From contig NZ_SMGR01000001.1 of NCBI RefSeq assembly GCF_004346865.1, forward strand, positions 1,116,001 to 1,180,000: DNA of 64,000 bases, in the 5' to 3' direction. Shown here piece after piece: positions 9,723 through 17,851 of this stretch. This stretch comes from Shimia isoporae (GTDB lineage: Bacteria > Pseudomonadota > Alphaproteobacteria > Rhodobacterales > Rhodobacteraceae). Under the pieces are notes generated by a model. That model saw nothing but the letters and a program-made list of their open reading frames with translations. It was not told where the DNA came from and made no database searches. A program made the translations under genes and the position numbers. The stretch's first letter is position 1. Each line of letters starts with the position of its first letter.

Positions 9723-10718
9723 ATGACAGACAAAGACCTGGATAGAGCGGCCCGCTTGTCGGTCGCGCCCATGATGGATTGGACGGATCGCCATTGCCGG
9801 TATCTGCATCGGCTGCTGTCTGGTGAGACGTTGTTGTACACCGAGATGGTTACATCGCCAGCTCTGGTGCGGGGTGGGGCACTGCATCTTCTGGATTTCT
9901 CCGAGGAAGAACACCCTGTGGCGTTGCAGTTGGGCGGATCAGACCCGAAAGAACTGGCCGCGGCCGCGAAGCTTTGTGAAGGGCGCGGGTACGACGAAGT
10001 GAACCTGAACGTCGGTTGCCCGTCCGATCGTGTCCAGTCCGGCACTTTTGGAGCAGTACTGATGCGCACACCCGCGCTGGTGGCGGACTGCGTCAAAGCC
10101 ATGCAGGACTCTGTGTCGGTGCCGGTCACTGTCAAATGCAGAATTGGCGTGGATGATCAGGAGCCGACCGAAGTCTTGCCTGACTTCCTCGATCACATGT
10201 CCCGTGCCGGTGTACAGCGCGCGACAGTGCATGCGCGCAAGGCTTGGTTGCAGGGGCTGAGCCCGAAGGAAAATCGTGACATTCCGCCATTGGACTATCC
10301 GCTGGTACATCAGATGAAGCGCGATTTCCCGGACATGCATTTGTCGATCAACGGCGGGATCACGACTCTGGATGAGGCTGAGGCCCATCTTGCGGCCGGC
10401 ATGGATGGCGTCATGATCGGCCGGGCTGCCTATCACAATCCTGCGGATGTTTTGTGTCAGGCAGACAATCGCATCTACGACACCGGTCAGCACAGTGATC
10501 CCGTAACGGTGGTTGCGCAAATGCTGCCCTATATAGAACAGCACATGAGCGGCGGCGGTAAGTTGCATCAGGTGACGCGTCACATGCTTGGTCTTTTCGC
10601 GGGACGGCCGGGGGCGCGTGGCTGGAGACGCTACTTGTCTGAAAATGCGACCAAACCAGACGCAGGACCGGATACCGTTGAAGCCGCGCTGGCATATGTC
10701 ACAAAGGCTGCGGCCTGA
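9723..10718 (+). CDS. dusA: tRNA dihydrouridine(20/20a) synthase DusA
   Basis: FMN-dependent reductase that forms dihydrouridine at positions 20/20a of tRNA, acting in the cytosol. The reading frame shows 'SVAPMMDWTDRHCRYLHRLL' near the start, 'VALQLGGSDP', 'EVNLNVGCPSDRVQSGTFGA' carrying the catalytic Cys of the family, and 'INGGI' and 'GVMIGRAAYHNP' in the FMN-phosphate region; these are DusA rather than DusB/C hallmarks. I prefer the ATG at 9723 (331 residues) because family members begin only a few residues before 'RLSVAP'; an in-frame ATG at 9687 would add 12 residues. Monocistronic by position; the next gene begins 113 bases later. Confidence 0.93.
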   Translation: MTDKDLDRAARLSVAPMMDWTDRHCRYLHRLLSGETLLYTEMVTSPALVRGGALHLLDFSEEEHPVALQLGGSDPKELAAAAKLCEGRGYDEVNLNVGCPSDRVQSGTFGAVLMRTPALVADCVKAMQDSVSVPVTVKCRIGVDDQEPTEVLPDFLDHMSRAGVQRATVHARKAWLQGLSPKENRDIPPLDYPLVHQMKRDFPDMHLSINGGITTLDEAEAHLAAGMDGVMIGRAAYHNPADVLCQADNRIYDTGQHSDPVTVVAQMLPYIEQHMSGGGKLHQVTRHMLGLFAGRPGARGWRRYLSENATKPDAGPDTVEAALAYVTKAAA

Positions 10719-10831
10719 CGCGCTCACAGTTTGGTGACGGCACGGCTTCGGGCAGGGGCTCACCTTGCAGCGAGCGGATTTTTAGGTTTTAGCTGCGGGC
10801 GCGAACAAAAAAGACTGCCCGGAGACTGACC

Positions 10832-11659
10832 ATGACCGCCGATCCCATGTTGCTTTTGCAGATGCTTGTATTGCTGCTGGTTATAGGAGCGCTTGCAGGT
10901 GTGCTCGCGGGGCTGCTTGGCGTCGGAGGAGGTATCGTTCTGGTGCCGGCGTTTTTCTATGCATTCACGGCTCTGGGTTATGACGGTCCGCAATTGATGC
11001 AGGTGTGTCTCGCGACGTCGCTGGCGACGATCATAGTAACGTCCGTGCGTTCGGTCATGAGTCACAACAAGAAGGGCGCTGTGGACTGGGAGATCCTGCG
11101 GGGTTGGGCTCCGGGTATTGTCCTCGGTGCCATCATCGGGGTGTTGGTCGCGTCAAATCTGCGTTCCGTGACACTTCAGGTGGTATTTGGGTGTCTGGCC
11201 TTGGTGATCGGGGCCTACATGGGGCTTGGCAAGTCGGACTGGCGGTTAGGACAAGCAATGCCAAAGGGCCCATTGCGCGCGGTTTTGAGCCCTATGATGG
11301 GGTTCCTGTCCGTCCTGATGGGCATTGGCGGGGGCAGCTTTGGTGTCCCGCTCATGAGCCTGTTTAACACGCCCATACACCGTGCGGTGGCGACCGCTGC
11401 CGGCTTTGGGGTGACCATTGCGGTTCCGTCTGTGATTGGCTTCCTTTTCCTTCCGGTTGATGCCGCTTATCGACCGCCATTCACCATCGGCGCGGTCAAC
11501 TTGGTAGCGTTTTTCATCATTATCGCGATGACGCTTCTTACGACGCCGATCGGTGTGCGCATTGCGCACGCCATGGACCCCAAACCGCTGAAGCGCGTAT
11601 TTGCCGTTTTCCTGACGCTGGTGGCGCTCAATATGCTGCGCAAGGCACTTGGATGGTAG
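10832..11659 (+). CDS. TauE/SafE-family anion permease
   Basis: Inner-membrane protein of 275 residues with about eight hydrophobic segments. The duplicated family signature is visible: 'AGLLGVGGGIVLVPAFFYAF' near residues 28-47 and 'VLMGIGGGSFGVPLMSLF' in the second half. Members export or import sulfite, sulfoacetate or related organosulfur anions; the substrate here is not indicated by a neighbouring sulfonate gene. ATG preceded by GGAG. The gene overlaps the following oxygenase-like gene by 7 bases, so the two are probably translated together. Confidence 0.9.
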   Translation: MTADPMLLLQMLVLLLVIGALAGVLAGLLGVGGGIVLVPAFFYAFTALGYDGPQLMQVCLATSLATIIVTSVRSVMSHNKKGAVDWEILRGWAPGIVLGAIIGVLVASNLRSVTLQVVFGCLALVIGAYMGLGKSDWRLGQAMPKGPLRAVLSPMMGFLSVLMGIGGGSFGVPLMSLFNTPIHRAVATAAGFGVTIAVPSVIGFLFLPVDAAYRPPFTIGAVNLVAFFIIIAMTLLTTPIGVRIAHAMDPKPLKRVFAVFLTLVALNMLRKALGW

Positions 11660-12435
11660 AAGCGTTTTTCTCTCGTGGCTGGTGCGTGCTTCCGTTTGAT
11701 GCGCGTGTCAAAACATGGGGGGAGGCAGCTTGGCGCGCTGGGCGAGAGGCGATGCAGGCGCCAAGTATGCGCCAGTGGTGGGTTTGCGAAAACACATGGT
11801 TTGTCGGCGTTGATGCGCTGCCAAACGACGAAACAGGCAGCATCAATAACGTACCTTTCGGCGGGGCGCCGGTAACCGCAATAAAAGCTCTTTACGGCAG
11901 CTGGCCCGATTTACACAAAGCTCAACTATCGGTTGTGTCTCCGGGTTACCCCAGGCCACGTGAAGATGAAAGCGAGGCGGCCTTCGGGTACCGGCTACGC
12001 AGAGACGCGGCTCATGTCGATGGCTTGAAACGGGGACCAAACGGGGAACGATTTTTAGAAGAACCGCATGCTTGGATCATGGGTCTGCCTTTAACGGCCA
12101 ACGAGCCAGATCAGGGCCCGTTGGTGGTTTGGGACGGCAGCCACGAGATCATGCGAAACGCCTTTGCTGCTGCTCTTGGGGATGTGCCGCCAGAAAAGTG
12201 GTCCGTGACAGACATCAGGCAGCCATATCAACAGGCGCGGCGGGCTGTGTTTGAGCAATGTCAAAGGATTTGTGTACAAGCCAAACCGGGCGAAACGATC
12301 CTCGTTCATCGTCTGTTGTTGCATGGGGTGGGTCCGTGGGCGGACACCTACGAGTCGGCTCAGGAACATCGCGCAATTGCGTATTTCCGACCTGAATTGA
12401 ATTCCGTTGGGAATGACTGGTTAAAGCTTCGTTAA
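11653..12435 (+). CDS. Phytanoyl-CoA-dioxygenase-like protein, probable 2-oxoglutarate/Fe(II) oxygenase
   Basis: 260 residues, cytosolic. I do not recognise a named gene. The spacing of an H-x-D at His121/Asp123 ('DAAHVDG'), a distal His224 in 'LLLHGVGPW', and Arg240 in 'EHRAIAYFRPE' matches the facial triad plus 2-oxoglutarate-binding Arg of the phytanoyl-CoA hydroxylase (PhyH) group, and 'GPLVVWDGSHEIM' matches the 'gsl.v.pGSH' strand of that fold. Substrate unknown. It begins inside the end of the TauE-type permease gene, so it may act on a compound handled by that permease. A weak small hairpin follows at 12443-12457. The assignment rests on motif spacing only. Confidence 0.62.
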   Translation: MVEAFFSRGWCVLPFDARVKTWGEAAWRAGREAMQAPSMRQWWVCENTWFVGVDALPNDETGSINNVPFGGAPVTAIKALYGSWPDLHKAQLSVVSPGYPRPREDESEAAFGYRLRRDAAHVDGLKRGPNGERFLEEPHAWIMGLPLTANEPDQGPLVVWDGSHEIMRNAFAAALGDVPPEKWSVTDIRQPYQQARRAVFEQCQRICVQAKPGETILVHRLLLHGVGPWADTYESAQEHRAIAYFRPELNSVGNDWLKLR

Positions 12436-12596
12436 TCAATTCGCGGACAAAATCCGCAATTTCTGGAAACAGATTGCCGTCAAATCGGGCAATGCTCCGC
12501 ATCCGGAAACAATCCAACAAATATCTGTAATTTAGGCAAAATTGTGTTAATTCTCGGGCAGAGTGTGACGGGTAAGAAAATCCGGGGGGATTTGAT

Positions 12597-14141
12597 ATGT
12601 TAATTACGCTGAGTTTGCTTTTGGGCGTTGGTTTGATTGCCTGGGCAATTGATGAAACCGGAAGTGACAACGATTCCAACAACGACGATTCAATGGATCC
12701 CGCCAGTGATGATGGCTCCACAACAGGAACCGGTGGTGGAACAACCGATGGCGGGGGAACGACAGGCGGCGGCGTCACAACGGCTTCTGCTGGCGCAGAG
12801 GACATTCTCGGATCAGCAGCGGCTGACGTCCTAGCGGGAACGTCCGAAGGTGAATTGATCCTTGGAAACGAAGGTGACGATACCATCAACGCCGGTAGCG
12901 GCGATGATGCAGTGTGGGGTGGCGCTGGAGCAGACAGCCTGACCGGAGCTGGCGGCAACGATGCCGTTGGGGGGGGTCTGGGTGATGACTGGATCGCGGG
13001 ACGCACGGGTGACGACACACTTTTTGGTGGTGAAGGCAACGATCGCGTCATCGGTGGTTTTGGCGATGACTCGATGAATGGTGGCGCTGGCGATGACACG
13101 CTTAGCGGTCGTCAGGGCGATGATGTTATCCGCGGCGGTGACGGTAACGACGACATCGAGGACTACGAAGGCAACAACATCCTTTATGGTGGTCTTGGCA
13201 ACGACTATGTCGTTGCGGGTGGCGGCAATGACCTGATCGGTGGCGGCTTTGGAGACGACACCCTCTTTGGGGGCGACGGCACCGATGCGATCCTTGGCGG
13301 AGATGGCGACGATTACGCTGACGGCGGTCTCGGAAACGACACCCTGGACGGAGGCGAGGGCGCAGACTTCATGATGGGCGATGAGGGGGACGACTCCATC
13401 CTCGGTGGCCTTGGCGATGACAGCGCAGACGGTGGTCTGGGTAACGATACGCTGGAGGGTGGCGAAGGCGTCGATATTCTCTTGGGTGGTGAAGGCGACG
13501 ACTCGATACTGGCCGGCGTTGGAGATGACGGCGCAGCTGGCGGCGACGGGGACGACTATGTTGACGGTGGCGAGGGCGCGGATGCGTTGCTCGGAGATGC
13601 CGGCATGGACACTCTGCAAGGTGGCCTCGGTGATGACACCTTGATGGGCGGAGATGACAACGACACTTTGCTCGGTGGCGAAGGGGCGGACAGCCTTGAA
13701 GGTGGTGCCGGCAGCGATGTCCTCTTTGGTCTCAGCGTAACGCCTGCACCTGAGGACGCGGTCGACGGTGTTGCAGTCATCGAAGATGACGGAGCCGCTG
13801 ACACGTTGGTCGGTGGTGACGGTTCAGACATGATGTGGCTTGGCGCCGGAGATTCTGCGACCGGCGGCTTGGATGGGGACAACTTTGTTTTGAGCCAACT
13901 TGGTCTGTCTCCGGATGCGACTGCACCCGTGATCGAAGACTACGACTTCCTCGAAGACCAGATCATGATTGTTGTGCCCGAAGGTTCTATGGGCACGGTC
14001 ACGATCTCGGAGGATCCGGACACAGCCGGTCAGGCGCTTATCAGCTATGACGGCGAAGTCATCGGAACGGTTGTGGGAGGCTACCCCGCACTGACAGCAG
14101 ATGCGATCGTGATCGAAACCACTGCGGAAGTTATGGTCTGA
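12597..14141 (+). CDS. Membrane-anchored RTX calcium-binding repeat protein
   Basis: 514 residues. Residues 2-18 are strongly hydrophobic, followed at once by an acidic Asp/Asn/Ser stretch (about 20-40) and a Gly/Thr linker; there is no clear signal peptidase site, so it looks like a signal anchor. Residues about 65-375 are dense RTX nonapeptides (GGxGxDxxx and LGDD variants), which fold into a calcium-bound beta-roll. The last 100 residues contain a non-repeat beta-rich segment ending at 'ADAIVIETTAEVMV'. I see no enzymatic domain. A strong RBS (GGGGGG before ATG) supports the start. The stop TGA overlaps the ATG of a 40-codon ORF. The N-terminal hydrophobic segment is unusual for a classical type I substrate, although similar anchored RTX proteins occur in Rhodobacteraceae. 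Confidence 0.8.
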   Translation: MLITLSLLLGVGLIAWAIDETGSDNDSNNDDSMDPASDDGSTTGTGGGTTDGGGTTGGGVTTASAGAEDILGSAAADVLAGTSEGELILGNEGDDTINAGSGDDAVWGGAGADSLTGAGGNDAVGGGLGDDWIAGRTGDDTLFGGEGNDRVIGGFGDDSMNGGAGDDTLSGRQGDDVIRGGDGNDDIEDYEGNNILYGGLGNDYVVAGGGNDLIGGGFGDDTLFGGDGTDAILGGDGDDYADGGLGNDTLDGGEGADFMMGDEGDDSILGGLGDDSADGGLGNDTLEGGEGVDILLGGEGDDSILAGVGDDGAAGGDGDDYVDGGEGADALLGDAGMDTLQGGLGDDTLMGGDDNDTLLGGEGADSLEGGAGSDVLFGLSVTPAPEDAVDGVAVIEDDGAADTLVGGDGSDMMWLGAGDSATGGLDGDNFVLSQLGLSPDATAPVIEDYDFLEDQIMIVVPEGSMGTVTISEDPDTAGQALISYDGEVIGTVVGGYPALTADAIVIETTAEVMV

Positions 14142-14263
14142 TGCAGTGGTTTAGCGAACTAAACTGGCTTGCGTTGCTGTTTCTTGCCCCTGTGCCTTTC
14201 GTGGTGCGCGCTGTCAGCCTTGTTGAAGAGGTCGCACGGATCACGGACCGGAAGCGACGTTGA
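14141..14263 (+). CDS. 40-residue membrane micro-protein coupled to the RTX gene
   Basis: Begins at an ATG overlapping the stop of the RTX gene (TGATG) and reads 40 codons to TGA: N-terminal 'MQWFSELNWL', a hydrophobic stretch through residue 22, then an amphipathic basic tail ending in 'DRKRR'. One membrane span with a positively charged cytoplasmic end is likely. A strong terminator starts 20 bases after its stop, so it would be the last gene of the transcript. No homologue is recognised. The coupling, composition and fit before the terminator favour a real gene, but its small size keeps this tentative. Confidence 0.5.
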   Translation: MQWFSELNWLALLFLAPVPFVVRAVSLVEEVARITDRKRR

Positions 14264-14282
14264 CACAAATCACATAAAAAAG

Positions 14283-14315
14283 AAAAGCCGCGCTCTTCTG
14301 CGCGGCTTTTCTTTT
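14283..14315. terminator. Bidirectional rho-independent terminator
   Basis: Arms gccgcgc (14287-14293) and gcgcggc (14300-14306) with a short loop, flanked by A-run on the left and tttt-c-tttt on the right. It separates the plus-strand RTX transcript from the convergent ccmI-ruvX-DUF1289 operon and can serve both. Confidence 0.85.
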
Positions 14316-14334
14316 ATGGGCGTTCGCGAAATCT

Positions 14335-14568
14335 CTATCGGCGTAGTTTGGCGCTTCTGCCACCACGACGTTTCCGAAGACGCGGAGCGCGACTTGGAAG
14401 CTCATCCATAATTGTACGCCGCTCGTCAGCGTCCATCTTTGACCAACGGGTGATTTCGTCGATGGAGCGCAGACAACCGGTGCAGATGCGCTCCTCGGGA
14501 TGCACGACGCAGACCTGAATGCAGGGGCTTTCCACCTCGTTGCGTTTCCAGACGATATCTTTGCTCAA
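14335..14568 (-). CDS. DUF1289 small four-cysteine protein
   Basis: 77 residues with the DUF1289 pattern 'SPCIQVCVVHPEERICTGC' followed by R-S-I-D-E-I and a Trp: Cys16, Cys20, Cys29 and Cys32 could bind zinc or an Fe-S cluster. The tail is Arg/Lys-rich. Biochemical role unknown. The start is TTG, chosen because TTGA overlaps the ruvX stop and a CAGGAG lies upstream; no in-frame ATG is available before the conserved block. Last gene of the ccmI-ruvX operon. Confidence 0.85.
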   Translation of the reverse strand: MSKDIVWKRNEVESPCIQVCVVHPEERICTGCLRSIDEITRWSKMDADERRTIMDELPSRAPRLRKRRGGRSAKLRR

Positions 14569-15047
14569 AGCGCGCTCCTGATGTGCTTGAGCCGGTCGAG
14601 GCTCCCCTGCAGGATATACCCTGCGGCAACGTGGTCGATAACCTCTGCGCGACGTTTTCGTGTCGTATCCGCCTCAAGAAGAGCCCTTTCGGCGGCAACC
14701 GTCGACAATCTCTCGTCCCAGAATCCAATTGGGCACGTCACCAGCGGAAGCAAATTGCGGGCAAAAGCGCGGGTGGATTGGGCCCTCGGTCCTTCGCTGC
14801 CATCCATGTTTCGCGGCAGACCCAGAATAATGCCACCAATCTGCCGGTCCTTGGCCAATTCAACAAGGCGCGCCGCATCCAGAGTGAATTTTTTGCGTTT
14901 GACGGTTTCAATCGGTGTCGCCACGGACTGCATCACATCTGAGACAGCGACGCCGATTGTTTTCGTGCCGAGATCAAGCCCCATCAACGCCTGCATCTGC
15001 GGCAGGCTGGCGGCCATTTCCTCGAAATCGTCATAGATCACGCTCAT
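14565..15047 (-). CDS. ruvX: Putative pre-16S rRNA nuclease / Holliday junction resolvase homologue YqgF (RuvX)
   Basis: 160-residue RNase H-fold protein that in E. coli processes the 5' end of 16S rRNA. Visible: 'MGLDLGTKTIGVAVSD' with catalytic Asp25, 'GLPRNMDGSEGPRA' with Glu85, and 'WDERLSTVAAE' with Asp111-Glu112, followed by 'DHVAAGYILQ'. The N-terminus has a 20-residue extension before the first strand. ATGA overlap with ccmI upstream and TTGA overlap with the DUF1289 gene downstream indicate one operon. Confidence 0.93.
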   Translation of the reverse strand: MSVIYDDFEEMAASLPQMQALMGLDLGTKTIGVAVSDVMQSVATPIETVKRKKFTLDAARLVELAKDRQIGGIILGLPRNMDGSEGPRAQSTRAFARNLLPLVTCPIGFWDERLSTVAAERALLEADTTRKRRAEVIDHVAAGYILQGSLDRLKHIRSAL

Positions 15048-16288
15048 GGAGCCACGCCCGCGTTGCGGGCGCCTTCACGCACGATCTCGAGCGCGGTGCG
15101 GCTGGACGCGAACACCTGCTGAGCTTCTTCCCAGATCAGCGCGGCACGATCACGCTCGCCAAGAACGCCATAGGCCGTCAGCAAGCGTGCCCATTCCTCC
15201 GGCGTGCCGCCTTCTGTGGCAAGTCGCTCGGCAAGACCCTCGACCATATTGCGGATCATATCCTGACGGTCCCCGGCATCCATATCCTCCGCGGCTTCCA
15301 TGTCCTCGGCACTTGGGCCCGGCAACATGGCACCGGAATGGGGATCAACCATGGAAGGCATCTGGTAGTCCTTGACCCCGGCGAACCACGACAGATCGGT
15401 GATGCGCTGACGGATCGGGGACACCCAGGGCGCATCCGGCGGGCTTTGCATGAGAACTTTGTCCCAAAGGCGGAAAGTCGCATCCGGCCGGCCGTTTTGC
15501 ATGAGCATCAGACCCCAATAATACCGCCCCAATAGGTTGGAGGGTTCCATGTCCAGCGCCTTGCGCAAAGAGTCCTGTGCCTCGGGAGAAACATATCCGC
15601 CCGCTGCGGAAATCATAATGTTGGCGTGGATGAGGTAATCGGAAGGCGTGACATCGTCGCCCTTGATACGGATCACTTGTGCCTGCGCGTCATAGGCCGC
15701 CGTGAGATTGTTCAGCCGCGCCTCGTTCTGCGCCAGCAAGACATGCCCGTTCAAATCGTCGGGATTGTCGGCGACAGCTTTGCGCAATTTGTCCATGAGA
15801 TCCGCAAACTCGGCGTCCGGTGTGATCGGCTGCGGTGGCGGCATGTTGGCTTCGGCGACTGTTTGGCCGTCGCGGGTATCAAGACGTTCCTGTGCCATTG
15901 CAATGCGCAGTTCGAGAGGCTGGTCGTCAGCGCCATTCTCACCCAAAACGGCGTAAAGGCCAAAGCTGCCTGCAACCACCGCAACCGCGAGCAAGCAGAC
16001 CAGAACCCTTTGAGCCGGTCCCCCGGATTGGGCCGAACCGTCTGCGGCTTGCAACTGGGCGTCGGCAGCCAAAATGCGGCGCGAGACCTCCGTGCGAATG
16101 CGGGCTGCATCGCCTTCGTTGATCACGCCACGGGCGAGATCCTTGTCCACTTCCTTGAGTTGGTCGCGGTAGACGCGCAGATCATAGGCTGCGGGATGCT
16201 CTTCCTCTTCAGGTCGCCGCAACACAGCCAGCGCCATAAGCGCAATGGAAACAAGGGCAAACGCGCCTGCTACAATCCAGAAAATCAT
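15044..16288 (-). CDS. ccmI: Cytochrome c biogenesis protein CcmI (TPR-containing)
   Basis: Apocytochrome c chaperone of the Ccm System I haem ligation complex, 414 residues. Two membrane segments are visible: residues 1-22 starting 'MIFWIVAGAFALVSIALMAL' and a second near 95-115; between them lies the conserved cytoplasmic 'YRDQLKEVDKDLARGVI' leucine-zipper-like loop. The periplasmic part carries TPR helices ('GHVLLAQNEARLNNLTAAYD', 'YYWGLMLMQNGRPDATFRLW'). The start at 16288 is chosen over upstream in-frame codons because GGAGG lies 5 bases before it and the TM segment begins there; the upstream extension is Cys/Arg-rich and unlike the family. The remaining ccm genes are 28 kb away in this window. 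Confidence 0.92.
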   Translation of the reverse strand: MIFWIVAGAFALVSIALMALAVLRRPEEEEHPAAYDLRVYRDQLKEVDKDLARGVINEGDAARIRTEVSRRILAADAQLQAADGSAQSGGPAQRVLVCLLAVAVVAGSFGLYAVLGENGADDQPLELRIAMAQERLDTRDGQTVAEANMPPPQPITPDAEFADLMDKLRKAVADNPDDLNGHVLLAQNEARLNNLTAAYDAQAQVIRIKGDDVTPSDYLIHANIMISAAGGYVSPEAQDSLRKALDMEPSNLLGRYYWGLMLMQNGRPDATFRLWDKVLMQSPPDAPWVSPIRQRITDLSWFAGVKDYQMPSMVDPHSGAMLPGPSAEDMEAAEDMDAGDRQDMIRNMVEGLAERLATEGGTPEEWARLLTAYGVLGERDRAALIWEEAQQVFASSRTALEIVREGARNAGVAP

Positions 16289-16476
16289 CGGGCCTCCGTT
16301 GGTTGCACCACACTTAATGCTGCGTGAAGGCGGGCAAAAGGGAAAATCACATAAGCGACAGCGAGTTTGGCAACATGTCGCAACCGGAACGCAAATGTAC
16401 GCTTTAATCAGGGTGCAAGGCCGCGGGCAAAGTCCATAAACTGGGGGAAAGCTTTGCCGTATCGGAATCACTGCCA

Positions 16477-17724
16477 ATGAGACGCTATTCAGCCTTTGCT
16501 ATCGCCCGCGAAGCCGCCCGGTTTCATACCGGTTGGGAACGCGCGTGGCGTTCGCCGGAACCAAAGAAAAAATACGATGTCATCATCGTGGGGGCGGGCG
16601 GCCATGGACTCGCCACGGCTTTCTATCTCGGCAAGAACTTCGGCATAACGAATGTCGCCATCATCGAGAAGGGCTGGCTTGGCGGCGGCAACACGGGTCG
16701 GAACACCACGATCATCCGCTCCAACTATCTGCAGGACAGCTCCGCGGCGCTTTATGAAAAGGCGCGGTCTTTGTATGAGACCATGTCTCAGGACCTGAAC
16801 TACAACGTCATGTTCTCGCCGCGCGGCGTCTTGATGCTGGCGCAGACCGAGCACGAAGTACGTGGTTATCAGCGCACCGCACATGCCAACGCGTTGCAGG
16901 GGGTGCAGACCGAGTTTGTTGGTCCTGAGCGGGTCAAGGAACTGGTGCCGATCATCAACATCGACGGGCCGCGTTATCCGGTTCTTGGCGGTCTCTGGCA
17001 GGAGCGCGGCGGCACGGGCCGTCACGACGCTGTGGCCTGGGGCTATGCGCGGGCCTGTTCGGATATGGGCATGGACATCATCCAGAAATGCGAAGTGGTG
17101 GGCGTGCGTCAGGAAGCCGGCAAAGTTGTTGGCGTGGACACCACCAAAGGCCCGATTGATTGCGACAAGCTGGGTCTGGTTGTGGCGGGCAACTCCGGTG
17201 ATCTCGCCAATATGGCGGGCTTCCGTCTGCCGATGGAATCCGTAGCGCTGCAGGCGCTGGTATCCGAGCCGATCAAACCCTGCATGGACATCGTTGTGAT
17301 GGCCAACACGGTGCACGGCTATATGTCCCAGTCTGATAAGGGCGAGATGGTCATTGGTGGCGGCACCGACGGGTTCAACAACTACACCCAACGCGGCAGC
17401 TTCCACCACATCGAGGAAACTGTGCGCGCGCTTTGCGAAACCTTCCCGATGGTCAGCCGTCTCAAGATGCTGCGCCAGTGGGGCGGCATCGTAGATGTGA
17501 CTGGCGACCGCTCGCCTGTGATTGGCAAGACGCCATTGGGCAACTGCTTCATCAACGCGGGCTGGGGCACCGGCGGGTTCAAAGCCATTCCCGGTGGCGG
17601 CTGGGCCACGGCCGAGCTGATCGCCAAGGGTGAGCCGGGCCCGTTGGCGGCCGAGTTTGGCATGGAACGGTTCATCGAAGGCCGGTTTATCGACGAAAGC
17701 GTTGCCGCGGGGGTGGCTCACTGA
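16477..17724 (+). CDS. soxB: Sarcosine oxidase, beta subunit
   Basis: FAD-containing catalytic subunit of heterotetrameric sarcosine oxidase, which demethylates sarcosine to glycine and passes the methyl group to tetrahydrofolate. 415 residues: dinucleotide-binding 'VIIVGAGGHGLATAFYL' (35-51), the 'NTGRNTTIIRSNY' segment, and 'GRHDAVAWGY' with His183 at the place where the family binds FMN covalently. 'GWGTGGFKAIPGGG' near the C-terminus closes the FAD site. First gene of soxB-soxD-soxA-soxG; divergent from ccmI with about 190 bases between. Closely matches the length of other bacterial SoxB proteins. Confidence 0.96.
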   Translation: MRRYSAFAIAREAARFHTGWERAWRSPEPKKKYDVIIVGAGGHGLATAFYLGKNFGITNVAIIEKGWLGGGNTGRNTTIIRSNYLQDSSAALYEKARSLYETMSQDLNYNVMFSPRGVLMLAQTEHEVRGYQRTAHANALQGVQTEFVGPERVKELVPIINIDGPRYPVLGGLWQERGGTGRHDAVAWGYARACSDMGMDIIQKCEVVGVRQEAGKVVGVDTTKGPIDCDKLGLVVAGNSGDLANMAGFRLPMESVALQALVSEPIKPCMDIVVMANTVHGYMSQSDKGEMVIGGGTDGFNNYTQRGSFHHIEETVRALCETFPMVSRLKMLRQWGGIVDVTGDRSPVIGKTPLGNCFINAGWGTGGFKAIPGGGWATAELIAKGEPGPLAAEFGMERFIEGRFIDESVAAGVAH

Positions 17725-17749
17725 TGGCGCACCTTCTCAACCTAGTTCG

Positions 17750-17821
17750 CCCGGCAACGCCGGGCAGCGCCCGATCCGCCCCCACGGGCGGGCGCTTTGC
17801 ACCCACCCTCGGATCGGGCGC
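17750..17821 (+). repeat. Palindromic intercistronic element between soxB and soxD
   Basis: Two inverted repeats in the 127-base gap: a small one (cccgg-caacg-ccggg, 17750-17764) and a 12-base perfect pair gcgcccgatccg (17767-17778) / cggatcgggcgc (17810-17821) enclosing a G+C-rich loop with a further cgggcggg run. No T-run follows, so it is unlikely to be a terminator; it could set mRNA stability or be a dispersed REP-like element. Confidence 0.7.
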
Positions 17822-17851
17822 CGCCCTCCGCACTTTTTGGGAGACCGCAAC

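Noticed and set aside
12831-13619. Minus-strand frame within the RTX repeats giving an apparent Val/Ile/Ala repeat protein
   Set aside because: It is the reverse complement of RTX nonapeptide codons; the periodicity is inherited.
14169-14411. 80-codon plus-strand ORF spanning the RTX-DUF1289 terminator
   Set aside because: It reads through a strong terminator hairpin and antisense to the DUF1289 gene.
16489-17721. 410-codon minus-strand frame opposite soxB
   Set aside because: Exact antisense of soxB with a His/Arg/Ala-rich product and no domain pattern.
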